64,000 nucleotides of DNA, from contig WTGI01000084.1 in NCBI GenBank assembly GCA_011523635.1, positions 51,154-115,153 of the forward strand. The letters run 5' to 3'. The stretch comes from Acidimicrobiia bacterium (GTDB lineage: Bacteria > Actinomycetota > Acidimicrobiia > Spongiisociales > Spongiisociaceae). Position numbers and translations under genes: made by a program. Positions 15,597-23,409 of this stretch are shown piece by piece (position 1 is the stretch's first letter; the number at the start of each line of letters is the position of its first letter). The notes beneath the pieces are model-generated. The model saw only the letters and a list, made by a program, of their open reading frames with translations, did not search any database and was not told where the DNA came from.

Positions 15597-17171
15597 ATTA
15601 CCGGCGCCGATGCACTGATCGAATCCCTCCGGGTGAACGGTGTCCGGCACGTCTTCGGTATTCCGAGCACCCACACGCTCGAGATCTACCGCGCGCTGGG
15701 CACGGCGCAGGACATAGAGCACATCACCACCACCCACGAGCAGGGGGCGGCCTTCATGGCGGATGGCTACGCCCGGATGACCGGCCGCCCGGGGGTCTGC
15801 ATCGTGACTACCGGGCCGGGCGTAACCAACGCGGCAACCGCCATCGCCGAGGCCTACTCCGACTCCGTCCCGGTGCTCTGCATCACCGCCCACATCCCCA
15901 GCGAGGACATCGGGCTCGGTAGGGGGCACTCGCACGAACTCCGTTCCCAGGAGAGCGTCCTGGAGGGCATTACCGAACGGCCTCGGCTCGTGCTCTCGCC
16001 TCACGAGGTGGCGCAGGCCGTGCACGATGCGTTCCGGCGTTTCAGGACCGAGCGGCCCCGACCCGTGTGCCTGGCTATTCCTGTAGACGTGCAGGAGGAG
16101 GCCACCTCCGCCCCCATTCCGGCCGCACCGACCGAGGATCCACCCACTCCGAACGGGGACGCGGTCATGAGGGCCTCCCGACTGCTCAATTCGGCCACGG
16201 CGCCGGCCATCGTGGCGGGGGGCGGTGCTCAAGGGGCGGTCGAGGAGGTGTTGGCGATAGCCGAACGCTTGGACGCGCCGGTCGCGACCACGCTCAACGG
16301 GAAGGGGGTGGTCCCGGGTGGCCACCCTCTGGAGGCTTCGCTGGTTGTCTACCGCGCGGTGGCGCGCTTCCTCGAAGGGTGTGACGTGGTGCTGGCTGTG
16401 GGTACGGAGCTGAGCCCGGCGGACTTCTGGCTGGGTCCGCTGCAGCTGGAGGGGAAGCTGGTACAGGTCGACATCGACCAGGACCAGATCGGTCGCAACC
16501 ACCCGGTGGACGCGGCCGTGGTGGGGGAAGCCGGGACGGCACTGGCGATGATGCTCGACTCGGTGGCGGGTTCGAGCCCCGGCGTGGGTGCCTCCCGTGC
16601 GGCCCGAGTCCGCGACCTGGCCGAGCAGGAGGCGTTGGTCATGGGCCGGACCTACCTTCCCTGGATCCGAGCCCTGCGGACGGCTATGCCCGAGGAGTCC
16701 TCCCTCGCCCTGGACGTGGCGATGGTGGCCGGATTCGGCGCTTTCCCCTTCTACGACCTCCCCGGACCGAGGACATGGATGAACCCGTCCGGTCTGGCCA
16801 CATTGGGATACGCGCTGCCCGCGGCGATCGGCGCCAAGATCGCCCGGCCCGACAGAGCGGTGGCCGCGCTGGTGGGGGACGGCGGGTTCATGTTCACCAT
16901 GTCGGAGCTGATGGTGGCCGCCCAGCACCGGCTGGCGCTGCCGGTGGTCATCTGGAACGACCGAGCCTTCGGTGAGATAAGCCGCCTGATGCGGGAACGA
17001 GGGTTCGAGCCGTTCGCCACCGACCTGGCGGTCCCGGACCTGGCAACCCTGGCCTCCGCCTACGGCGCGGCGTGGGCACGCGCGGACGATCCCCCGGATC
17101 TGGCGGATGCAGTGGAGGTTGCCCTGGCAGCCGATGGCCCGACCCTGATCGAGGTGCCCGCATGGTCCTGA
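15597..17171 (+). CDS. ThDP-dependent decarboxylase/synthase-like enzyme (1), probable ATT start
   Basis: About 524 residues of the acetolactate synthase / benzoylformate decarboxylase superfamily. The catalytic Glu that activates the cofactor is in TTTHEQGAAFMADGYAR (Glu48), and the ThDP-Mg motif is GDGGFMFTMSELMVAAQHRLALPVVIWND read in short segments: GDGG near the start and ND at its end. No ATG, GTG or TTG exists in frame near the conserved N-terminus. An ATT at 15597 gives MTGADALIESL and has GGGGAGAG six bases upstream; the next normal start, GTG 15627, would remove the first helix. It overlaps the class V aminotransferase by ten bases, so the two are coupled. Product unknown. Confidence 0.82.
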   Translation: MTGADALIESLRVNGVRHVFGIPSTHTLEIYRALGTAQDIEHITTTHEQGAAFMADGYARMTGRPGVCIVTTGPGVTNAATAIAEAYSDSVPVLCITAHIPSEDIGLGRGHSHELRSQESVLEGITERPRLVLSPHEVAQAVHDAFRRFRTERPRPVCLAIPVDVQEEATSAPIPAAPTEDPPTPNGDAVMRASRLLNSATAPAIVAGGGAQGAVEEVLAIAERLDAPVATTLNGKGVVPGGHPLEASLVVYRAVARFLEGCDVVLAVGTELSPADFWLGPLQLEGKLVQVDIDQDQIGRNHPVDAAVVGEAGTALAMMLDSVAGSSPGVGASRAARVRDLAEQEALVMGRTYLPWIRALRTAMPEESSLALDVAMVAGFGAFPFYDLPGPRTWMNPSGLATLGYALPAAIGAKIARPDRAVAALVGDGGFMFTMSELMVAAQHRLALPVVIWNDRAFGEISRLMRERGFEPFATDLAVPDLATLASAYGAAWARADDPPDLADAVEVALAADGPTLIEVPAWS

Positions 17172-18316
17172 CCGAGCGGTACCGGTCTCTCTTCCCGATC
17201 ACCGAGACCCGCGCCTACCTCTTCGCCGGGGGTCTTGCCCCGGCTGCGATCCCGGTCAAGGCGGCCCTCGACGGGTGGTCCGATCGATGGATGTTCGATC
17301 CCGCGTATCACAGGGCGCGTTACTTTGACGAGTGGGAGTTGCTCAAGGCCCGGCTGGCGGCGGTGCTGGGTGCTGATCCCGGCGAGGTAGCCATCGTCGA
17401 CAATACCTCTCGGGGGTCCAACCTGGCGGTCCAGATGATCGAACCGCCGCCCGGCGCCAACATCGTCACGGACCCGACCTCCCATCCGAGCGCCGTCTGG
17501 CCCTGGCTGCTGCCCGGCCGCCGGCCGGTCGAGGTCCGCTCGGCTCCTGGCGGGCCATCCTCCACCCGGATGGCGGAGATCGAAAGGCTCGTGGACGAGA
17601 ACACCATCGCGGTGCTCGTCTCTCACGTGGCTCCCCGCACCGGCTTCCGCCACGACCTCCGCAAGCTGGCCGAACTCACCCGCAGTTGTGGCGGCTACCT
17701 CATCGTCGACGCCGCCCAGTCGGCGGGCGCCGTTCCCATCGATGCCATGGATGCCGGTGTCGACTTCATCAGCGGCACCCTGATGAAGTGGTTACTCGGC
17801 CCGCCCGGGCTGGGATACCTCTACGCGCGCCGGGAGCACATCGAGTCCCTGACGCCTCCCCATGTCGGATACGTGGGCGCCTACCGGGACGGCGGGCCGG
17901 ACGCGCCCGGCGAACTCTCGTACCACCCCGGCGCGGGGCGCCACGAGATCGGTCTGGCGGACTTGCCGGGCATCGCGGCGGCGCGCAGGGGATTGGACAT
18001 CATCCTCGAGGCGGGCATACGGGATATCGAACGGCATGTCCTGGAGCTGACCGGGCAGATGATCGATGGGCTGGCCGAACGGGGGATACACGTGCTGACC
18101 CCGGCGAGCCCGACCGAGCGGGGCGGGGTGGTGAGCTTCCACTTCGACGGCGCAGTGCCCTTGTGCCGCTATCTGCGGAGGCTGGGCGTGGATGTGTGGG
18201 GCTACCCCGAGGACGACCGGGTCAGGGCCGACCCGCACCTCTACAACACTCCCGGCGACGTGGACCGACTTCTCGATGGGATCGACGCGTACCGGCGTGC
18301 GCGAGGAGGGTACTGA
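17162..18316 (+). CDS. Class V PLP-dependent aminotransferase-like enzyme
   Basis: 384 residues, cysteine desulfurase/isopenicillin N epimerase superfamily. Visible are the cofactor-binding region IVDAAQSAGAVPID, with the Asp that contacts the pyridine ring, and SGTLMKWLLGPPGLGYLYAR with the Schiff-base Lys. NTSRGSNLAVQ occupies the phosphate-binding position. It starts inside the 3' end of the ThDP enzyme gene. The reaction is unknown; pairing with a ThDP enzyme and a downstream dehydrogenase suggests conversion of an imported amino compound. The last codons and stop lie within the left arm of a 17-bp inverted repeat. Confidence 0.85.
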   Translation: MVLTERYRSLFPITETRAYLFAGGLAPAAIPVKAALDGWSDRWMFDPAYHRARYFDEWELLKARLAAVLGADPGEVAIVDNTSRGSNLAVQMIEPPPGANIVTDPTSHPSAVWPWLLPGRRPVEVRSAPGGPSSTRMAEIERLVDENTIAVLVSHVAPRTGFRHDLRKLAELTRSCGGYLIVDAAQSAGAVPIDAMDAGVDFISGTLMKWLLGPPGLGYLYARREHIESLTPPHVGYVGAYRDGGPDAPGELSYHPGAGRHEIGLADLPGIAAARRGLDIILEAGIRDIERHVLELTGQMIDGLAERGIHVLTPASPTERGGVVSFHFDGAVPLCRYLRRLGVDVWGYPEDDRVRADPHLYNTPGDVDRLLDGIDAYRRARGGY

Positions 18317-18405
18317 AAAATGTCCAGTTGGCCCGATCTTCGACAACAAGACCCCACATCAAACCATCACGGGCCTCCCATCCCCGTCTTTTTCAGCACC
18401 CTCCT
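18304..18405. repeat. 102-bp element bounded by 17-bp inverted repeats
   Basis: AGGAGGGTACTGAAAAA at 18304-18320 is the inverse complement of 18389-18405 with one mismatch (16 of 17). The 68-bp interior has no reading frame. The ends look like insertion-sequence termini, so this may be a minimal non-autonomous element or an excision scar. The arms could also pair in RNA as a terminator between the aminotransferase and the SDR gene. The upstream gene's stop TGA lies in the left arm. Confidence 0.6.
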
Positions 18406-18436
18406 AGGTTCTGCCAGAGCGTTGGCGGGGTAGACG

Positions 18437-19180
18437 GTGGACTTGGACGGGCGGGTGGCGCTGGTGACCGGCGGGGGCACCGGTCTCGGTCGGGCAACGT
18501 CCCTCGCGTTGGCGGGGGCGGGCGCCTCGGTGGCCGTGAACTACTCGAGGTCGCGTCCGGAGGCAGAGCGGGTCGCCCGGCAGATCAGCGACCGCGGAGG
18601 GACCGCCCTGGCGGTCCGGGCCGACATCACCGACGATTCGGCGGTTTCCTCGATGGTGGAGTCGGTCGAGGAGGAGTTGGGACCGGTCAGCATCCTCGTC
18701 AACAATGCGGGCACCACCAGCTACGTTCCGTTCCCCGACCTGGGGGCGGTCACAGCGGAGGAGTGGCGACGGATCATGGATGTCAACGTCACGGGTGCGT
18801 TCCTGTGCTCCCGGGCGGTGGCGCCCGGGATGCAATCCAGGGGTGCGGGCAAGATCATCAACGTAGCCTCCAATTCCGCTTTCACCAGCGCGGGTAGCTC
18901 CATCCCCTACGTGGTGTCGAAGGCTGCGCTGGTGTCGCTCACCCGCTGCCTGGCCCGGGCGCTGGCGCCGACGGTGCAGGTCAACGCCGTCGCGCCGGGT
19001 TGGATGCTCACCGAATGGATCGACCGCCACGTGCCTCCCGACCGCGCCCGGGAGCTCCGGTCCGGTGCGGTGCCTGTAATACCGGCGGAGGATGTGGTCC
19101 GGTCCCTTACGGGGCTGCTGGCCAACGATTCGATCACGGGTGAGGTCGCCGTGGTGGATCGCGGCGAGATGCTCGGCTAG
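18437..19180 (+). CDS. Short-chain dehydrogenase/reductase (1)
   Basis: 247 residues with the full classical SDR set: TGGGTGLG nucleotide-binding loop, NNAG, Ser in NVASNSAF, and YVVSK with the catalytic Tyr and Lys. The C-terminal strand is VAVVDRGEMLG rather than the usual DGG. Start is GTG at 18437. An NAD(P)-linked alcohol/ketone interconversion is expected. It follows the ThDP enzyme and class V aminotransferase on the same strand, separated by the 102-bp inverted-repeat element, and could be the third step of the same route. Confidence 0.9.
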   Translation: MDLDGRVALVTGGGTGLGRATSLALAGAGASVAVNYSRSRPEAERVARQISDRGGTALAVRADITDDSAVSSMVESVEEELGPVSILVNNAGTTSYVPFPDLGAVTAEEWRRIMDVNVTGAFLCSRAVAPGMQSRGAGKIINVASNSAFTSAGSSIPYVVSKAALVSLTRCLARALAPTVQVNAVAPGWMLTEWIDRHVPPDRARELRSGAVPVIPAEDVVRSLTGLLANDSITGEVAVVDRGEMLG

Positions 19181-19191
19181 TTGATCAATTC

Positions 19192-20295
19192 CTAGTCGGG
19201 TGGTTCGTGATCGGGGGAGGAGACCCTCGAACCGGTGAGAGCCACCAACGTCTCCCTACGTTCGGGGGAGTCCTCCACCGCCTCCGGGAAGTGGCACGCC
19301 ACCACACCGGAAGCGCCGGGGTCCTGTACCTTCGCCAGAGGGGGTGCTTCGGTGGTGCAGATCTCCGGGTTTCCCAGATTTCGCCGCAGCCAGCATCGCG
19401 TGTTGAAGCGGCAGCCCGTGGGAGGATCGGCCGGGCTGGGTACATCACCCTCCAACACGATACGTTGCCGGGTGGCTTCGGCCTCGGTGTCGGGAATGGG
19501 CGCCGACGACAGGAGTGCCACCGTGTACGGGTGGAGGGGCCGCCGGTAGAGGTCCTCTGTGGGCCGCAACTCGACGATCTTTCCCAGGTACATGACCGCC
19601 ACCCGGTCGGTCACCTGCCGTACGAGGGCGAGATCGTGCGCGATGACCAGGTAGGTCAGGTGGAACTCCTGCTGGAGGTCGCTGAGCAGGTTGAGTATCT
19701 GCGCGCGAATACTGACGTCGAGAGCGCTGACGGGCTCGTCGGCGATGATCAGGTCCGGCCGGAGCGCCATGGCCCGGGCGATGGCGATGCGTTGCCGCTG
19801 GCCTCCGCTGAACGCATGCGGGTAGCGGCCCGCCGCGTCAGGTGGTAGCCCGACCGTCTCAAGCAGATCGGCGACCCTCGCCCGGCGCTCTGACGGGGTC
19901 CCCTGGCGATGGATGGCGAGCGGCTCGGCGACTATCCGCTCCACCGTCCGCTTCGGGTTGAGGCTGGAGAACGGGTCCTGGAAGACCGGCTGCATCCGGC
20001 GTCGCATCAGCCGCAGTTCTCGACGCGAGACGGTTGACAGGTCGACGCCGTCGAACAGGATGCTTCCCTGCGTCGGGTCCAGGAGTTTGAGGATGGCTCG
20101 GGCGGTCGTGGTCTTGCCGCATCCCGACTCACCCACGAGACCCAGGGTTTCGCCGCGCCGGACGGTGAAGGAAATCCCGTCCACCGCCTTGATGGAGCCA
20201 CCGGCCTTGGCTGACGATCCGCGCCCTGCCGGAAACCAGACCCTCAGGTCCTGGACCTCGACCAGGGCCGGACTCGCGACCTGCTCGGTGCTCAT
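19192..20295 (-). CDS. Oligopeptide-type ABC importer ATPase, OppF/DppF-like (importer 1)
   Basis: 367 residues, cytoplasmic ATPase of a peptide-type importer. Walker A GESGCGKTTT, signature FSGGQRQRIAIARAMA and Walker B LIIADEPVSALD are all intact. The C-terminal oligopeptide-importer extension is present, with GCRFNTRCWLRRNLGNPEIC-type cysteines. It is the last gene of a five-gene unit (binding protein, two permeases, two ATPases) and its ATG overlaps the stop of the upstream ATPase by four bases. Substrate is likely a peptide, opine or similar, but cannot be named. Confidence 0.93.
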   Translation of the reverse strand: MSTEQVASPALVEVQDLRVWFPAGRGSSAKAGGSIKAVDGISFTVRRGETLGLVGESGCGKTTTARAILKLLDPTQGSILFDGVDLSTVSRRELRLMRRRMQPVFQDPFSSLNPKRTVERIVAEPLAIHRQGTPSERRARVADLLETVGLPPDAAGRYPHAFSGGQRQRIAIARAMALRPDLIIADEPVSALDVSIRAQILNLLSDLQQEFHLTYLVIAHDLALVRQVTDRVAVMYLGKIVELRPTEDLYRRPLHPYTVALLSSAPIPDTEAEATRQRIVLEGDVPSPADPPTGCRFNTRCWLRRNLGNPEICTTEAPPLAKVQDPGASGVVACHFPEAVEDSPERRETLVALTGSRVSSPDHEPPD

Positions 20296-21413
20296 CGAGC
20301 CGGTCCGCGTTCGCCGCCCGCCGGTTCCGGGGGGTTCCAGCAGGCGGTCAGGTGGGGGCTCACCGGCCCGGGGACCTGGTCTCCGTCCCGCTCACGGATC
20401 GACGGCATGTCCCAGCCCCGGGCGGCGGCGCGCCGGGCGGTAGGGATGGTCATCAACGGCGGGTCCTCGTCGGCGCATCGATCGATTCTGGAAGGGCACC
20501 TGGGAGCGAAGGGACATCCCCTGACGGGTTGGGTCGGGTCGGGAGGCTGGCCCTCGATCGTCACGAGCCGTTCCTGGCGGACATCGATCCGGGGCAGGGA
20601 TCTGTGAAGGGCGACCGTATACGGATGGGATGCTCTCGTGAACACATCCGCGGTGGCGGAGGACTCGACTATGCGCCCCGCGTACATGACCATCACCCGC
20701 TGCGTGACGCCGGCCACCACGCCCAGATCGTGGGTGATGAGCAGCATCGTGGTCTCGTGCTCGGAGGTCAGTTCCTGGAGCAACTCCAGGATCTGGGCCT
20801 GCACGGTGACATCGAGGGCGGTGGTCGGCTCGTCCGCAATCAGGAGTGCGGGCCGGGGCGCCACCGCCATGGCTATGACGGCGCGCTGCCGCATGCCTCC
20901 GGAGAACTGGTGCGGGTAGTCGGAGATGCGCTCCTCCGCGTTGGGAACTCCCACGGTTTCCAGCAGTCGGGCCGCCTCCCGGCGCGCCGCCCTCGCCCCG
21001 AGTCCCTTGTTCTTGCTCAGTACCTCGGTGAGCTGCTTTCCGATCGTCAGCACCGGGTTCAGGGAACTGAAGGGGTCCTGGTAGACGATCCCCACCTGGT
21101 CACCCCGTACGGCCCTCAGTTCGCGCTCGTTGAGCTGCAACAGATCGGCGCCGTCCAGCATCACTCTCCCGGAGACATCGGCGTAGTCGGGTAGCAGCCG
21201 CACCAGCGCCAGCGCGCCGGCGCTCTTGCCCGATCCGCTTTCGCCGACCAGGCCGACGTGTTCTCCTGCCGCCAGGTCGTACGAGACCCCTCGCACCGCC
21301 AGTACCGGCGCTCTTGCCCGGAAGGTGACGTCCAGATCCCGCACCGACAGCACGGGCCGGTCCGGACCGGGAGAGGCTGCCTCGGAGCGGGATTCAGCGG
21401 CCGGGGTCTTCAT
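20292..21413 (-). CDS. Oligopeptide-type ABC importer ATPase, OppD/DppD-like (importer 1)
   Basis: 373 residues. Walker A GESGSGKSA, signature FSGGMRQRAVIAMAVA and Walker B LLIADEPTTALD are intact, and the Cys-containing C-terminal extension (FAPRCPSRIDRC) typical of this subfamily is present. It heterodimerises with the neighbouring OppF-like ATPase beneath the permeases. The start overlaps the 3' end of the permease gene by 20 bases. Confidence 0.93.
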   Translation of the reverse strand: MKTPAAESRSEAASPGPDRPVLSVRDLDVTFRARAPVLAVRGVSYDLAAGEHVGLVGESGSGKSAGALALVRLLPDYADVSGRVMLDGADLLQLNERELRAVRGDQVGIVYQDPFSSLNPVLTIGKQLTEVLSKNKGLGARAARREAARLLETVGVPNAEERISDYPHQFSGGMRQRAVIAMAVAPRPALLIADEPTTALDVTVQAQILELLQELTSEHETTMLLITHDLGVVAGVTQRVMVMYAGRIVESSATADVFTRASHPYTVALHRSLPRIDVRQERLVTIEGQPPDPTQPVRGCPFAPRCPSRIDRCADEDPPLMTIPTARRAAARGWDMPSIRERDGDQVPGPVSPHLTACWNPPEPAGGERGPAR

Positions 21414-22272
21414 GGACCGACCGGGTCACGATACCCCCGGCGAAGTTGATGGCCGATACGAACAGCAGCAGAGCGAGGCCGGGGCTGAGGATGAACCACC
21501 AGTGGGTGGGGTACTGGAGGGCCTCGCGGATCATGTACCCCCACTCGGGGGTCGGCGCCGAGACGCCGAGGCCCAGGAAGCCGAGCGTGGAGCCGGCCAG
21601 GATGGCGTAGCCGATGTCGAGGACGAAGATGGTCTTCATCACCCCGAAGCTGTTGGGCAGGACCGTGAGCAGCAGGTTCCGCATCGGCCCCGCTCCCAAA
21701 GCCCTGGAGGCGGTCACGAACTCGCGTTCCTTCACCACGATGACCTGGCCCCGGATCAGCCGGGCGTAGACCGGCCACCAGGCTGCCGCGATGGCGATGA
21801 TGACGTTGCGGATGGTGGGTCCCAGCGCTGCGGAGATGAGCAGGGCCAGCATGATGGAGGGGAACGACAGGAAGATGTCGACGATCCGCATCATCACCGC
21901 GTCGACCATGCCACCGGCATATCCGGACACTGCGCCGTAGAGCACGCCGACGGCGCCCGCCGTCAGGAGGACGAAGACGCCGATCACCACCGACACGCGG
22001 CCCCCGTGGAGGATCCGCGCCCACAGGTCACGGCCCAGGTTGTCGGTGCCCAGCCAGTTCTCGGCACTCGAACCGGCCAGGGCCGACGTCAGATCCTGGG
22101 CGAGCGGATCGGGGGCGATGAGGGGCGCGGCGGCGATGGCCACCACTATCACCACGATCACTCCGACGCCGTAGAACTCGAGGAAGGTGCGGGGCCGGAG
22201 GGACTCCAGGGTGGTGGCGAGGCGGGTGGGCGCTACGGCCTCCTCCAGGCGGCGGAGCCGGCCCAGGGTCAC
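21394..22272 (-). CDS. ABC importer permease, DppC-like (importer 1)
   Basis: 292 residues with about six membrane helices. The family N-terminal leader FYGVGVIVVIVVAIAAAPL is followed by the periplasmic segment with WLGTDNLGRDLWARILHG. The coupling (EAA) loop is ASRALGAGPMRNLLLTVLPN. The GTG start at 22272 overlaps the DppB stop by four bases (GTGA). Confidence 0.93.
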   Translation of the reverse strand: MTLGRLRRLEEAVAPTRLATTLESLRPRTFLEFYGVGVIVVIVVAIAAAPLIAPDPLAQDLTSALAGSSAENWLGTDNLGRDLWARILHGGRVSVVIGVFVLLTAGAVGVLYGAVSGYAGGMVDAVMMRIVDIFLSFPSIMLALLISAALGPTIRNVIIAIAAAWWPVYARLIRGQVIVVKEREFVTASRALGAGPMRNLLLTVLPNSFGVMKTIFVLDIGYAILAGSTLGFLGLGVSAPTPEWGYMIREALQYPTHWWFILSPGLALLLFVSAINFAGGIVTRSVHEDPGR

Positions 22273-23306
22273 GAACTCATCCCGTCGCGTACCCGCGGGT
22301 CGGCCACCGTGTACAGCAGGTCGACCGCCAGGTTGGCGAGGACGTAGGCCAGGCTGATCACCAGCACCACGCCGGAGAGGGCGTTGAGGTCCAGGCGCGT
22401 GGCCGCCGTGAAGGCGTACGAGCCGAGTCCGGGCCAGCCCACCACCCGTTCCACCACGATGATCCCGGTGAGCAGCGAACCGAAGGCAAGCCCCGACAGG
22501 GTGATCACCGGGATGACCGCGTTGCGAAAGGCATGGCGGTAGAGGACCAGACGGCGGCGCAGGCCCTTGCCGCGAGCGGTGCGGACGTAGTCCGACTCCA
22601 AGGCGTCGACCATCTCCGAACGGACCACCCGGGCGAAGTAGAAGCCGATCACCAGACCCAGCACCAGGGCGGGGAACGCCAGGTGGTGCAGGGTGTCGAT
22701 CAGGGCGTCCCAGCGGCCGGCCAGTATGGAGTCGACGGTGACCATCCCGGTCACGTCCGGCGGCGGGCGGGTGAAGATGTCCAGCTGCCCGGGCCCGGCC
22801 GCCCACCCCAGCCGCCCGTAGAACACCGTGAATCCCACGATGGCCAGCCAGAAGACCGGCACCGAGATCGCCAGGGTGGAGGCCACCTTGAAGAACTCGT
22901 CCCAGACGCCTCCCCGGCGCGCCGCCGCGAACACGCCGAGCGGGATGCCGAACAGGAGCGCGACCAGCAAGGCCGCCACGACCAACTCGATGGTGGGGGG
23001 TACCACGTTGGCGAGGTCGGTGCTGACCGCTCGCGCCGAGTGGCTCGATTCGCCCATGTCACCCTGCAGGAGGTTGGTCAGGTAGATCCAGTAGCGCTCC
23101 GGGATCGGCTTGTCCCATCCCCAGCGGGCGTTGAGGGCGTCGATGATGGCCTGTTCAGCCGCGTCGGATTGGGCTGCGCCCCGACCTCCCAGGTAGGCGG
23201 CGACCGGGTCGATGGGGATCAGTTGGGAGACGAAGAAGGTGATGCAGGTCATGCCCAGCAGCACGAGCGGAGCCAGGGCCAGGCGCCGCAGTACGAACCA
23301 GCGCAT
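22269..23306 (-). CDS. ABC importer permease, DppB-like (importer 1)
   Basis: 345 residues, beginning MRWFVLRRLALAPLVLLGMT, the typical DppB first helix. The family coupling loop TARGKGLRRRLVLYRHAFRN and the C-terminal DLLYTVADPRVR are visible. The ATG has GGAGGAG upstream. A 103-bp gap separates it from the binding-protein gene, long enough for an attenuating structure that would lower permease expression relative to the binding protein. Confidence 0.93.
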   Translation of the reverse strand: MRWFVLRRLALAPLVLLGMTCITFFVSQLIPIDPVAAYLGGRGAAQSDAAEQAIIDALNARWGWDKPIPERYWIYLTNLLQGDMGESSHSARAVSTDLANVVPPTIELVVAALLVALLFGIPLGVFAAARRGGVWDEFFKVASTLAISVPVFWLAIVGFTVFYGRLGWAAGPGQLDIFTRPPPDVTGMVTVDSILAGRWDALIDTLHHLAFPALVLGLVIGFYFARVVRSEMVDALESDYVRTARGKGLRRRLVLYRHAFRNAVIPVITLSGLAFGSLLTGIIVVERVVGWPGLGSYAFTAATRLDLNALSGVVLVISLAYVLANLAVDLLYTVADPRVRDGMSS

Positions 23307-23409
23307 GTCAACTCCTCCGGGTCACGGCTTCAGTCGTACGAGATGGGGATCGGGGGGCGACCGGCCGGCCGCCCCCCGATGGATTGTGCGGTCTCCCGCG
23401 AGACCTCGA

